Shown here piece by piece: positions 22,414 to 33,119 of a stretch of 64,000 nucleotides of DNA (position 1 is its first letter; each line of letters starts with the position of its first letter). Origin of the DNA: Ligustrum vulgare (Eukaryota; Streptophyta; Magnoliopsida; Lamiales; Oleaceae); the NCBI GenBank assembly GCA_963555705.1, contig OY743174.1, forward strand, positions 25,299,608-25,363,607, read 5' to 3'. The position numbers and the translations under genes are program-made. The notes beneath the pieces were generated by a model. That model did not search any database and was not told where the DNA came from. It saw only the letters and a list, made by a program, of their open reading frames with translations.

Positions 22414-24455
22414 CTTTTCTTCCCTTTTACTTATTACTATTTCATTATTTACTTTATTATTGAAATTTTAGATATATGCATGGTAGGAAATGTGTTTGAG
22501 TGTTTTGCATGTTTCATGTTAAGAGCACTTGTGCATAATAGTCTATTATTGCATATTTAGGTATGTTTTTGATTTTGCATGTTTACATTAGGCTAGTTTT
22601 TTATCGTCATTCCAAACTCTCAAACACACTAGTAGATCATGAAGTTAATACTTGGAAAATCATTTGTATAGATCATGAAGTGATTAAGGGACTAAACACG
22701 ATTTTGAAAATCAAAAAATAGGAAAAATTTTCATTACTGTCGTAAACTGCGCGATCGCGTACCACTAGGCTATGGAGATCGCGAGTTTGCATTTAAAAAT
22801 CAACAGATTTTTAAACCTTAAACCACGCGATCGCTGGCACTCCAGCCAGGCGATCGCGTGGCTATACTGGGACCAAATTCGGCAGTTTAAGTGTTGTTCC
22901 TCATGTTTTCAATTTCAAACATTATAAACTCGTTTTCTCTCCCTTAATCACCTCATATTTAATCTTACATCTTGTGTGCATGTCATCAACACTTTGTTGC
23001 ATCAATATCATTGCTTACATGGCTTCAAAATCCAATCAAAGGTATGTAATTCTTCACTTGAAACATACTTTACTCAAATTTATGAAATTTTCTTTTAGAT
23101 TTTGAATAATTGGAATTGTGAATTGTGAAGAAGGGGCTTAAGTTAGTTGTTGGAGTTTGTGATTTGTGGTTTAGTAGACAAAATTTTTGGTTCATTCATG
23201 TCTCCAAACCTATGCATATCCTTTGATTTGTGCAATGCACACCATGTATTTGATGAAATGTCACATAGAGAGTTTTGTGCTAATTTTATAAATCCATCCG
23301 AGCATTTATCTTCATGATATGTTTATCATTGATTGTGTGTGCTTAGTTCATGAATTAGTTCACTACATTACATGAAAATCATGAAAATCAACATTGCACC
23401 ATGGCAGCCCCATTGCAAGGCAACTGCAGGTCATTGCACCTGAAAATCCACTCACGTCACCTACTTCTCTACATTGTTTCATGACCCTATTGATCTTCAA
23501 ATGAGCTGAATTTTTAATATATTGTCGATCATGCTGTGAACTTTAACGTATCAAAAGATGGCTCAAGAAAATTTATGTTTTTCTAGGCGATGTCAAGGCT
23601 TGAATGTGTGTGGTCGACCAATTTTGAAAATTCAAAAATTTTGCTTTAAGTTTAGATTGGGGGTGTGGTCCTGAACTTCCATTATTTCTTATTGTTGTTT
23701 ATGACTTCTAATATCACTTATCTCTTATTTGCTAGGAAAACACCAAACAAAACACCCCAACCAAATTTTCAACAATATAAACAAAGGGTCGATTCATCCA
23801 ATGCAGTGCTACAGGAAGCTTCAAAGAAATACACCCTCTACACTTAGGAAGTTCTCGTTCTCTTTTCTTTGTCTTGTTTTGCATTGTTGAATACTTTTGA
23901 AAAACATTGAGGACAATGTTCATTTCAAGTTTGGGGGTGAAGATTTATTACATTCTTCATTCATTTTATATTCATTCGATTTTATTGGGATAAAAAAAAA
24001 GTTTTAAAATGTGTTAACTTGTTTATTGCCTAGGATATAGTATGAATCAATTTGTGCTTAGGCTTGAAAATTGGACAACATGAAGGCATGAACTTATGTT
24101 GAACTAGTTATGTTTTGCTAGATAAATATTTATTGCGCACATAGCCCGTGTTGGATAATTGCTTGTGTAAGGGATTTTGTTTAATACATGTGGGGCAAAT
24201 TTATGCAATTTGAACTTAGGAATGACTCGAAAATTCCTGAACTTAGATCATAAGATATCCCATCCCTAAATTAGAACCAATCATGCTAAAAGGCAAGTTT
24301 GGGAGTAAAATGGTTGGAATTTGTGTGTATTGATGGGTTGGAGGTCTGTGGTTCTTGATTTTTCACTTTAGTCATTACAGTTTGGTCAACGGGTATAAAC
24401 CATTTCCAGCATAAAAACAGAAAAATGCTGAAGGTCTTATTCTGCTCTTCAAATG

Positions 24456-24742
24456 CCTTTTTGACTCGAGTAAGTAAGTCCGAGGGGTCTTTCAAACCTG
24501 GTGCCCTAAAGCCAACTGGCTTGGGAGTCATCGACCTAAAGCTCGCTACAGGGGTCAATTAGAAAGCAAGTACGGAGAGTGGACTTACACATAAGACATT
24601 ATAACATCTTTAACTTTTCTATTTAAGCCTATATGACTCGGGCAAGTACGTTTGAGGGGTTCTTTGAACCTGGTACCCTAAAGCCGTTTGGTTTGGGAGT
24701 TGCCAATCTGAAAGCCCGCTACAGGGGTCATATAGAAAGCCA
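24456..24742 (+). repeat. Direct duplication, about 105-bp copies, period about 168 bp
   Basis: Copy 1 at about 24463-24567 and copy 2 at 24634-24737 both run from GACTCG through ACCCTAAAGCC and CGCTACAGGGGTCA to GAAAGC. They differ at roughly a fifth of positions, so the duplication predates this insertion. Confidence 0.8.
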
Positions 24743-25356
24743 GTATGAAAAGTTCTGCACAAAGATGGTAAAAGACAAGGACATTAAAAGAAAAAGTTGT
24801 CCATCAAAAGAAAAAAAAAATGCATGGTATAAGCTTAGTTGACTGAGCTGTGGTGGTTGAGGTTGTAGAATTGGGGACTTCTTTCTTTTGAATTTTTATG
24901 CAAGCATATTTCTGATTCTAACTACCTTGTGTGAAAAAAACAAAGATTATTTTTAGAACCCATATAGATAGAAACCCGGGATATGTGAGAGAAAAGCAGA
25001 AAGTGGTAATCATCCATGAGCGCTGAAAGGAATTTCATTAGAATTCATAGATTGACCACATGGGATTCGGGCTGGATTATGCATAATGGGCCACACAATG
25101 TTGAGTATATCTTTTGCATAAGTATGCTTTTGACACTGGCTATTCACACACACACTTGAGACTCTGGCAGGATATAACTAGAAAATATTTTGCATTGTTG
25201 TTCATAATGATTGCTTAAAGCATAGATTGATTTGGACTATGGAGGCATATGGTAAGCATGCTGGCACAACAAAAATATTTTATCTCCTTTCTATTTGATT
25301 TTGTAGTTTGTCGTCCATTGTTCGAGGACAAACAATAATTTTAGTTTGGGGGTATT

Positions 25357-27033
25357 TGATAAGTGTATTTTATAAACTTATTTATACGTCTAAATTAGAA
25401 TAATTTATTTTCGTTTTAGAGTATATGCTATTTAATTTATTTTTATTTGTTTACTTTGTAGAAAATATCCCAAAATGTGAAGAATGAAGTAATTGATGAG
25501 AAAAATGCATAATTGAATGCTAATTGGAGCTAAAATGAGCAATTGATAGGTTTGTAACATCAACCGGAAAGATGGAATATGACGAAGTAAAGGAATAAGA
25601 AGTTGGAGGATCTAGTTGAAGGAATTGAGAGTTAAAACGAGCGAATTGAGAAGATTCCAAAGTATGGGGACTATATTGTTGCAATTGGAAGTTGAAGGAC
25701 TAAAGAGCAAATTAAACATGAGGGACCAACTTGCAGATATCCAATGATTTATTTGGATAATAAGAAGATACTTTGAGGATTTTTAATTGGATGCAAGTAG
25801 AAGTCAAAAAGGAATGGAATATGATAAGAATATTACCATAAAATTGATTCCAATCCTAGAAGATTCTGGACAAAATTCTAGTTGGACTTTGAGACCAAAT
25901 TTTGGGGCAGTAAACGTTCGAATTAGGAAAATCCTATTTCAAGAATAATTGTATCCCTTTAAGTTATCTTTCTAACGCAATTTGAATCATCTTAATCGAA
26001 TAAGGAAAGAGAAAGATACGGTCGAAATACTGAATACTGTGCAGATACCAAAAAAGACTCGCGCGCGGATTTGATGAATTTCTTTCCTTCTTCAACTTGA
26101 TCTCTTCACCAACTATAAATACAACCTCTTTGCACGAAAATCGGACCTTTTCCTCTCCATAGAACGAACCACAACAGAAATTTGAATTAAAATTCTTGGA
26201 GATTCAAGCATCGCAGAGGAGCGTGAATTGAAGATACTAGAAGAATTGATAATTGGTGCAATCTTTCCATTCTTCGTTGTTATTTTCAATGAACGTCATT
26301 ATATTTTGTTTTTGATATGTAAATATGATGTGTAGCTAAATTTGATGTTGGGATGAACGATGTAGCCTAGTTAATTATTTTAATTCCATATTCCTTGTTT
26401 TAATGCTTTAATGCATGCGTTGATTTATTATTGCGTTTAATGCGTGAATGAACTGGCCACTTATTAATGATTTTATGTGTTATTTCCATAATCCGAGAGG
26501 TGAGTTAATAACATAGATCTAGGTAATAAATCCGGTAATTGAACGAGAGATAGAGATATACTCTTGTAATTATTGCGGTCATGTGTGAATTCTTGAATGT
26601 AATGCATCTAGATAAGGAATATTCGGACCCGCTGTAGAGATACATGGTTGACTTATTTAGGTAGAGTTGATTTAAACTCGAGAGAGGAATTTCAATTTAA
26701 ATTAGTGAATTCGACCGAATGCATATTTAGGAAATAAAACTGGAATTGGAGTTAATTTAATTGGTTATGTGAAATCGTAAATCCCAACTACTTTAAAATT
26801 GTATTTGAAAACAAAACAATTCTCTAATTTTAAATTCTTCAGTTTAATTCTTTAGTTTTAGTTTAAAATCTCAAATTATTTCATCCGTTCAAATAAAGTG
26901 TAGAACTAAAATATTTCGGTAATTAATAGCAGTCCTCGTGGGACGATAATCTTGACTCCTAGGTCCACTTTATTACTTCTCATGACCCGTGCACTTGCGG
27001 GGGTATCTCGCATCGCGAGATATCAGATGAACA
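25357..27033 (+). repeat. 3' LTR of element B
   Basis: Starts TGATAAGTG directly after a polypurine tract and ends GATGAACA before the TTAGC target copy. Mate of 18133-19798. Confidence 0.93.
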
Positions 27034-27320
27034 TTAGCAAGGATAGAAGGCGGCACTATGAACGTTCCAATGTTTCCTACTGGAGGAATCATATAATCTC
27101 TCAATGCACGCCTCCCATTGTTCGGTTGATTCTATTGTTGAACACCAATTTTTACTTGCAGATTATCTTGATTTGCTTGATTAATATTAATTTTGTAATC
27201 TGCCATTGCTAAATCTGTGTGTTGAGCTGCTTCCAACTATTGTTTGTACCTTTGTCGAAAAGTGCGTTCAATATCTGTATCAAAAGGAAGCAATTCAAAA
27301 GATTGAGTTCTTCTTAACAT
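27034..27320 (-). pseudogene. Element A gag N-terminus
   Basis: Minus strand ATG at 27320-27318 (MLRRTQSFELLPFDTDIERTFRQR), 86 bases from the PBS. Codon 28 is TAG where element B has CAG. It continues with ALRDYMIPPVGNIGT and breaks off at the B insertion in PPSILAN; the next residues NFEIKT are at 18132. The two halves and the TTAGC duplication show that B entered an already formed A. Confidence 0.88.
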
Positions 27321-27406
27321 GAATTAAATAAAACAAAAACTAAAATAAGCAAAATAAAATTCAAATTAAAGTAAGAACTTATTGGAATCGATATTAGTAA
27401 AAACAG

Positions 27407-27424
27407 TCCCCGACAACGGCGCCA
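27407..27424 (-). other. Primer-binding site, tRNA-Asp type (element A)
   Basis: Minus-strand TGGCGCCGTTGTCGGGGA, one transition away from the tRNA-Asp complement, 6 bases inside the 5' LTR edge. Confidence 0.85.
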
Positions 27425-27430
27425 AAAACT

Positions 27431-28867
27431 TGTTCACTGATATCTCTCAATGCGAGATACCCCCGCAAGTGTATGGATCGTGAAGAGTAGTTAAAATGGA
27501 CCTAAGAGTCTGGATTATCGTTCCCACAAGGACTGTTTACTAATTACCGAAATATGTAAATTCTTATCTTTATTTGAATCAGGAAATGAGTTTCGATTGT
27601 CTTAAAACTAAAATTATGAACGATGACTAAAAGATTAAACCTTTTCACAGGGTGGAGATTTCAAGATTGCAACTGTTTTTAAATATGGTTGAATGTAGTT
27701 GGGATTCATGAATTCACCTAGCCAATTAAATCAATTCCAATTCCATGTTCTATTTCCTAAATATGTGTTCGATCAAATTCACTAATTAAATTGAGATTCC
27801 TATCTCGAGTTTAAATCAATCCTACCTAATTAAATCAAACTTGTATCTCTACAACGGGTCCGAATATTCCTTATTTAGATGCATTACACACAAGAATTCA
27901 CACACGATCGCAATAATAACAAGAGTATATCTCTATCTCTCGTTCAATTACCGGATTTATTACCTAGATCTATGTCACTAACTCACCTCTCGAATTATGG
28001 AAATAACACATAAAATCATGAAAGAGTGGTCAGTTCATTCACGCAATAAACACTATAATAAATCAACACGTGCATTGAAGCGTTAAAACAAGGGAATTAA
28101 AATAATTAACTAGGCTACATCATGAATCCCAATGTTAAGATTAGTTGGTCATTACGAATGAATGATAAAAAAAATATAAAACAAAATCAAACTTGATGGA
28201 ATTTATGAAATTAACAACAAGAAAAGAAGTCTTGCAACAAGAATTGAATTCTCGTGTTAATCTTCTAACTTCCACTACTTTTCCGTGCTTGAATCTCCCT
28301 CAAAATTGATGTCGAATTGCCAAGAATTCCCTGGTATTAGGCTTAGCAAAAAGTGCCCCTCTCGTCGCCTCTCGCGCTGTATATATATCTTAGGTTAAAT
28401 TCTCGAGTAAAACTTGTCAAAATCTCTCACAAAAGCCCAAACTAGGCCCAGTCGGCAACCCACGCGATCGCATTGTAAGAAGGCCAGCGATCAGGTGGTA
28501 GACTCGTTTTCAATTCTGCCTCAAAAATTCGCCTAAGTCGCGATCACTACATGGATGGGTGGCGATCGCGTATAAAGGCTTTTTGTTGCGAGTCTCCATC
28601 TTTTCCTTGCCTTTCAAGTTAATCCCCTGATTTTATTTGCACGGTGTGTCCTCAACTCTTGATTTGATCAATTTGACCCCAGAACTTCTGTTTCTCTTCA
28701 ATTTTTCTACTTTTGACCTTTATTTCCCGCAATTGTTCCTTGTTCCTATTTTTGAATAAAATCTAAAATAACAACAATTAAACAAAATGTAGGTAGAATA
28801 AATTCATAAAACACAATGATATATTCTCGTTTTGACATATCCCCAAGTTTATAAAATACTCTTATCA
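27431..28867 (-). repeat. 5' LTR of element A
   Basis: 1437 bp; minus-strand start TGATAAGAGTATTTTATAAAC, end CAGTGAACA. The ends and the middle match the LTR family of element B, but the outer halves have diverged. GCGATC motifs lie at 28461, 28486, 28537 and 28559. Confidence 0.9.
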
Positions 28868-30339
28868 GCAGGTGCATACCTACTATTGGCCTAGATGGTT
28901 CCTGAATATCAAATAGAGATTTTAATATAGTATCATCAATAGGAGGTTCAGCTTGCTTACCCACCAAGTTCTCTTTAGGTTCAGGAACTTGGATTTGCTT
29001 ACCACTTCTCAAAGTAGTTATTGCTTTCACATGTCTCAGATTGGAATGATAGACCCCATTGTATTGAGTTTGAGGATTTGGCATTGGTTGAGCTGGGAAC
29101 TTACCCTTTTCTGGTGCACTTTCCTGAGTTGTCGACTTTGAAGCTGAGATCGGATGTCATTTATGGTCTAAGAATTTTGATTGTTGATGGTAGCTTGACT
29201 TTGCATGAATTGCTAGATTTGATCTTCAAGACTTCTCTTCTGTGGTGGATATAAGGTGTTGGTTGTGAAGGTCCAACGTTGTTGCCAACATTATTGCTTC
29301 CTCCTTGATCATTCCTCCAACTGAAATTTGGATGATTTTTCCAACTTGAATTAAAAGTACTCGAATATGGATTAGAATAAGGTTTGGAAATCATATTGAC
29401 AACAACAGATTGATCAAAATACATCTCTTTTAGTTGGGAAAGTGCAGGACAATCAGAGATTAAATGTTGTACATCTTCACAAATTGAACACTTTTCTAAA
29501 ATAGTGGAAGAGGAATGGACTTCATTCAGTTTTTTGAGTTTCCAGATTTTCAAGTTTTTGAGTGATAACAGCCAACTGTACATTTATGTTATCATCTCCT
29601 CTAAGTGAATGAATTCCATTTCCAGATGCAATCTTTTGAAATTTAGTTCTTATTGGAACACCCCTATCAAACACATCAATGTTATCCCAAGATTGTGTAT
29701 TTTCAGCTAAATCATCAAAAAATATAAAAACTTCATTAGGGTCTTTTGCAAAGAAATCACCATTGCTTATGGTTTTCAAAAATTGTCTCATTTCAGGTCT
29801 AAGCCCTTCATAAAAAAAATTAGTTAACATCCATTGCTCATAACCATTATGGGGAGAAGATAACAACAAATCCTTGAACTTTCCCAACTAGTGTAAAAAT
29901 TTTCATTATTCTTTTGGGAAAAATTCATGATTTGTCTTTGAATAGCAGTAGTTCTTTGTGGTGGAAAAAACTTTTTAATGAACTCTTTCCGCATATTTTC
30001 CCAATTTGTAATTGAACCAGGCCTTAAAGAGTTAAGCCATGACTTAGCTTTATCCTTTAGTGAAAAAGGGAAAAGCTTAAGTTGAATGAATTCCTCAGTA
30101 CAATTTCTTTCAAGAAAAGTAAAACAAACCCCTTCAAATTCTTGGATGTGATGATAAGGACTCTCTGATGGCATTCCATGGAAGCATGGAAGATGAACAA
30201 TCATTCCCGGTTTAAAGTTGAAGACCGTTGCATTTGCAGGAATCACTAAGCATGACGGAGTGCTTGCCATCATTGGAAAAATGTAATCTCTATGACTTCG
30301 AACGAATGGCACCTCATTTGGTTCTCCATTATCTGCCAT
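28868..30339 (-). pseudogene. Element C gag, degenerate
   Basis: Minus strand ATG at 30339 (MADNGEPNEVPFVRSHRDY), about 185 bases from the PBS. Capsid-like blocks: FHGMPSESPYHHIQEFE, FPFSLKDKAKSWLNSLRPGSITNWE and KEFIKKFFPPQRT. The frame shifts near 29887 and goes on with YEQWMLTNFFYEGLRPEMRQFL and NGDFFAKDPNEVF (29750), then a CSICEDVQHLISDC zinc-knuckle-like block (29485) and SSWKNHPNFSWRND. The last frame (29084 down) has ITTLRSGKQIQVPEP and joins the piece at 9655 across element A. It makes a capsid/nucleocapsid in intact relatives. Two frameshifts at least. Confidence 0.85.
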
Positions 30340-30522
30340 TTCTACTTGCTGATTTTCAAGAATTAAAAATTAGTTAGTGGGTTCCGATCTTACTAATCGC
30401 TTATAATGATCTCGAAACCAAACGGACATAAACAGAAAACAATATTAGGAATAGTAGTAGAGAAAGAATAATAATAAAGAAAAATAAAATAATTAAGCAA
30501 AAATCAATTAACACCAAAATAA

Positions 30523-30540
30523 TCCCTAGCAATGACGCCA
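30523..30540 (-). other. Decayed primer-binding site (element C)
   Basis: Minus-strand TGGCGTCATTGCTAGGGA differs from the tRNA-Asp complement at four positions, all C-to-T or G-to-A transitions, as expected from deamination of methylated cytosines. Confidence 0.7.
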
Positions 30541-31832
30541 AAAACTTGATTTGATGGAAAATCTACCATCCAAGTATAAATGTGTCAAGTTATAGCCTAG
30601 CAATAATCCAGGGTCATTATTCCTAAGGATTTTATTGGTATAATAATATTTACTAAATTCAAGTCTTAAATTATGATTTCAAGTTTACTTAAATGAATAA
30701 AAAGAGGATATAATTAAAATGCAATGAAAGAGAAATTTGAGTGGAGTTATTCTTTTGCTATCAATAAGGCTTTGCAAATAAATTTAGTGTGAATTTCTTT
30801 AGATCTATAAGATGTGGAAATATTAATAAGAAAATTAGTCAATTTATTTTATGGCATTTAGTCGATCATGTTGTGTGCATATTTAATACATACCACATCA
30901 GCGACAGTAATCCAAATAAAATAATCTGAAAATTTAAAACAATTTGTAAACCCTTTATACATAACAAGAATTCACCATCAAGAAATTAAAATATACCTAT
31001 TGAAGCTAAGAATAACTCCTCTCAAATATAACTTAGCCAACCATAACTAAATTAACTGGAAAAAAATTCAAACAAACAATAACCATTACTAAAGAGTGAA
31101 ATTCAAGTTTGGAAATGAAAGTTCAATAACCAAAATATATATCTCAAACTCAACTAAAAAAAATAATCTAAATTCATTAAAACAAGTAATCGAAACAACT
31201 AAAAGTCTAAGCAAAATAAGATTGTAAACTAGAACGAATCACCCGAACCAACCAATCGCATCCTCTATTTTCGAACCAAATGACCGTTCTCCGTTTCTCC
31301 TCCTTTGAATGCTACATTAAAAAAGTTGCTGGAGGTGTAGGCTATTAGTTCGGATTGAAGAGGCTAGGGACGGTTTGCAACTACTGGTATGGAAATGGAG
31401 AGCGGTTGGTGAGGTATGTGAGAAGGTTGTCGGCTATGGTGCTGAGGTTGTTGCTGCTGCCGAGTTTTTTTGAACGTGAGTGGAAGATAAGAGTTGAGAG
31501 AGGTTGGCAGCTGAGTGGTTGGTTAGTGGAAGAGAGCTTTCCGTTTGGAGGGGAAGATGTAGCTGGTGGGGACGTGAGGTTGAGTGTTGGCTGTGTTCGA
31601 GGAGATGAGTACGGCTGGGAGAGAGATTTTTGGCTATTGGTGGTTTAGAGAGAAGGGGTGCATATTGTGAGTTAAGGTTGGAGAGTTGGAAGTGGCGACT
31701 GAGTTGTGGGAGGTGAAAGAGACAGCTAGTTTGGTGTTGTGTGTATGTAACACCCAGGCCACGAAAACTTAAAAAAATAATAGGTACCACTCATACCAAC
31801 AAGGTGCACCTTCTTTTCCAGAAGTCCATCTT

Positions 31833-31912
31833 TAGAAACTCCAATTTTAAGCGTGCTTGGCTTGGAGCAATTCTATGTTGGGTGACCCCTTGGGAAGTTT
31901 TTTCTGGGAGTG
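31833..31912 (+). other. 5S rRNA-like segment, Cassandra LTR copy 1
   Basis: GAAACTCC...TTAAGCGTGCTTGG and GGGTGACCCCTTGGGAAGT match the plant 5S rRNA box A to box C region (AGTTAAGCGTGCTTGGG and GGGTGACCTCCTGGGAAGT in the gene). Best box A of the three copies. Confidence 0.8.
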
Positions 31913-32142
31913 TGGGAGTGAGGATAAAGTGCTACGTCATAGTGCGGGAACTACCTCTTGAACCTGTAGGAGCCACCTCTAGAATCCCAACACCTGGGAA
32001 CAGATCCTCAAATTGTTTAAGCACGTCGAGGACGTCGCGAGTCTAACAGTGGGTGATTGTAACACCCAGGCCAGGAAAGTTTAAAAGAAATTATAGGTAC
32101 TTACACCAACAAGGTGCACCTTCTTTTCCGAAAGTCCATCTT

Positions 32143-32222
32143 TAGAAACTCCACAGTTAAACATGTTTGGCTTGGAGCAATTCTATGATCGGTGAACCCT
32201 GGGAAGTTTTCTCGGGGAGCGT
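32143..32222 (+). other. 5S rRNA-like segment, Cassandra LTR copy 2
   Basis: GAAACTCCACAGTTAAACAT, then CTTGG and GGTGAACCCTGGGAAGT; diverged from the 5S promoter at several positions, so polymerase III activity is doubtful. Confidence 0.78.
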
Positions 32223-32604
32223 GCGAGTGAGAAAAAAAGCATGCTGAAAAGATTCATGTTGGTACAGTGGGGACAGTACGTCGTCAATCTAACGGCTGGG
32301 ACAACCCGTTAAGTGGGACCCAGGTCGTTACAAATGGTATAAGAGTCGATCGCCAGTCGAAAATAGGGAACTAAGTGCTATGCAGGACAAAGTGTTACGT
32401 CATAGGGTGGGAGCCACCTCTTGAACCTGTAGGAGCCACCTCTAGAATCCCAACGCCTGGGAACAAATCCTCAAATTGTTTAAGCACGTCAAGGACGTCT
32501 CGAGTCTAATGGGGGTGATTGTAACACCCAGACCAGGAAAGTTTAAAAGAAATTATAGGTACTTACACCAACAAGGTGCACCTTCTTTTCCGAAAGTCCA
32601 TCTT

Positions 32605-32682
32605 TAGAAACTCCACAGTTAAACGTGCTTGGCTTGTAGCAATTCTATGTAGGTGAACCCTGGGAAGTTTTCTCCAGGAGCA
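32605..32682 (+). other. 5S rRNA-like segment, Cassandra LTR copy 3
   Basis: CTCCACAGTTAAACGTGCTTGG retains box A nearly as in 5S genes; box C reads AGGTGAACCCTGGGAAGT with a gap before it. Confidence 0.78.
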
Positions 32683-33119
32683 TGTGAGTGAGGAAAAAGC
32701 ATGCTGAAAAGATTCATATTGGTACAGTGGGGACAGTACGTCATTGATCTAATGGCTAGGACAACCTGTTAAGTGGGACTCGGGTTGTCATAGTATATAT
32801 GGGAGAGGCTGAGAGTTCTGTGGCCTGGAGCAGGTGGTTCATCCAATTTTGGGCTTTTTCGGTTCAATTAAGTTAGGTTTTTTTTTTTTTTTTGGTTGAA
32901 ATTGTCCAAAATATACCTGCAGTTAAATAAATGAAATTATTAGCAAATAAAATCAATTTAGAGTTAAAGAACTAAAATGGGTTCTTTTCTAATATTTACT
33001 CTAAATCGCATAATTTATATCCCAATTTTGCATTTTCCATGTATTTAGCTATCTAAAATAAGTAAAATTGGACAATAATCACTATGATTCATGACAAATC
33101 ATCCTGAAAAAATAGGGTA

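Larger units (their letters stand above)
22352..25356 (+). other. Element B noncoding 3' region
   Basis: No gene seen. Holds the conserved hairpin motif at 22390-22413 and GCGATCGC motifs (about 22750, 22825, 22850). A short MASKSNQR-like start near 23019 may be a stub of the lost post-pol ORF. A polypurine-like signal lies at 23905-23940, a direct duplication at 24456-24742, and the terminal polypurine tract AGTTTGGGGGTATT ends at 25356. Confidence 0.7.
18133..27033 (+). mobile_element. Athila-like element B, plus strand: full LTRs, gag-protease only (pol lost)
   Basis: LTRs at 18133-19798 and 25357-27033 (1666 and 1677 bp, start TGATAA, end GAACA) are alike apart from a few percent of substitutions and an 11-bp insertion in the 3' copy near 25515. 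Target duplication TTAGC lies at 18128-18132 and 27034-27038. A tRNA-Asp PBS is at 19805-19822. Gag and protease are readable, but 22351 runs straight into the post-pol hairpin; RT, RNase H, integrase and the post-pol ORF are absent. B sits inside the gag of the related element A in opposite orientation. B would need proteins from another element to move. Confidence 0.92.
9656..28867 (-). mobile_element. Athila-like Ty3/gypsy element A, minus strand, split by element B
   Basis: Order on the minus strand: 5' LTR 28867-27431, PBS 27424-27407, gag start 27320-27034, [element B], gag 18132-16553, protease, RT, RNase H, integrase (to 13045), noncoding with a conserved hairpin, env-like/plant transposon protein ORF (11612-10310), 3' UTR, and a 150-bp remnant of the 3' LTR (9805-9656). 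Flanks GTAGG (9651-9655) and GCAGG (28868-28872) are a 5-bp TSD with one substitution. Over the 150 shared bases the two LTRs differ at about 8 positions, so A is fairly old. All genes carry stops or shifts. Confidence 0.85.
31746..32792 (+). mobile_element. Cassandra-like TRIM, three LTR copies in tandem
   Basis: Three starts TGTAACACCCAG at 31746, 32058 and 32520. LTR 2 is complete (32058-32332, ends GTCGTTACA), followed by an initiator-tRNA-Met-type PBS (TGGTATAAGAGTCG at 32335), a 187-bp internal region with a G-rich polypurine tract, then LTR 3 (32520-32792). The first unit has lost its LTR end and PBS but keeps the internal part. All three carry a 5S rRNA-like segment. Flanks GTGTA (31741-31745) and GTATA (32793-32797) are a TSD with one change. 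It encodes no protein. The three-LTR form suggests unequal recombination between copies. Confidence 0.85.
8565..33101 (-). mobile_element. Ty3/gypsy element C (Athila/Tat-like), minus strand, repeatedly interrupted
   Basis: Pieces of one minus-strand element: pol start 8565-9049, protease and gag end 9056-9655, gag 28868-30339, PBS 30523-30540, 5' LTR 30547-33101. The pieces join cleanly when element A (9656-28867) and one target copy are removed: the frame then reads Y-A-P-A-L-P-Q-R-L-L, a usual gypsy gag-pro linker. The LTR has inverted ends TGATTTG/CAAATCA. Right flank TCCTG (33102-33106) is the likely target site, inside a sequence that recurs intact at about 35107-35119. The rest of pol and the 3' LTR should lie to the left, beyond the CACTA element and off-window. 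Confidence 0.82.
30547..33101 (-). repeat. 5' LTR of element C (contains Cassandra-like insertion)
   Basis: Inverted ends TGATTTG (30547) and CAAATCA (to 33101). Subtracting the inserted 31746-32792 and one TSD leaves about 1.5 kb. The plus-strand frame near 31355-31648 is Arg/Gly-rich LTR sequence, not a gene. Confidence 0.8.

Noticed and set aside
27431..28867. Possible 3' LTR of element B or a separate solo LTR
   Set aside because: The PBS and gag start directly to the left on the minus strand show it is the 5' LTR of element A.
31355..31648. 97-codon plus-strand frame
   Set aside because: Lies in the reversed LTR of element C; low-complexity composition and no family match.
31833..32682. 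Functional 5S rRNA genes
   Set aside because: Only about 80 of 120 bases are similar and the promoter boxes have substitutions; they are parts of Cassandra-like LTRs.
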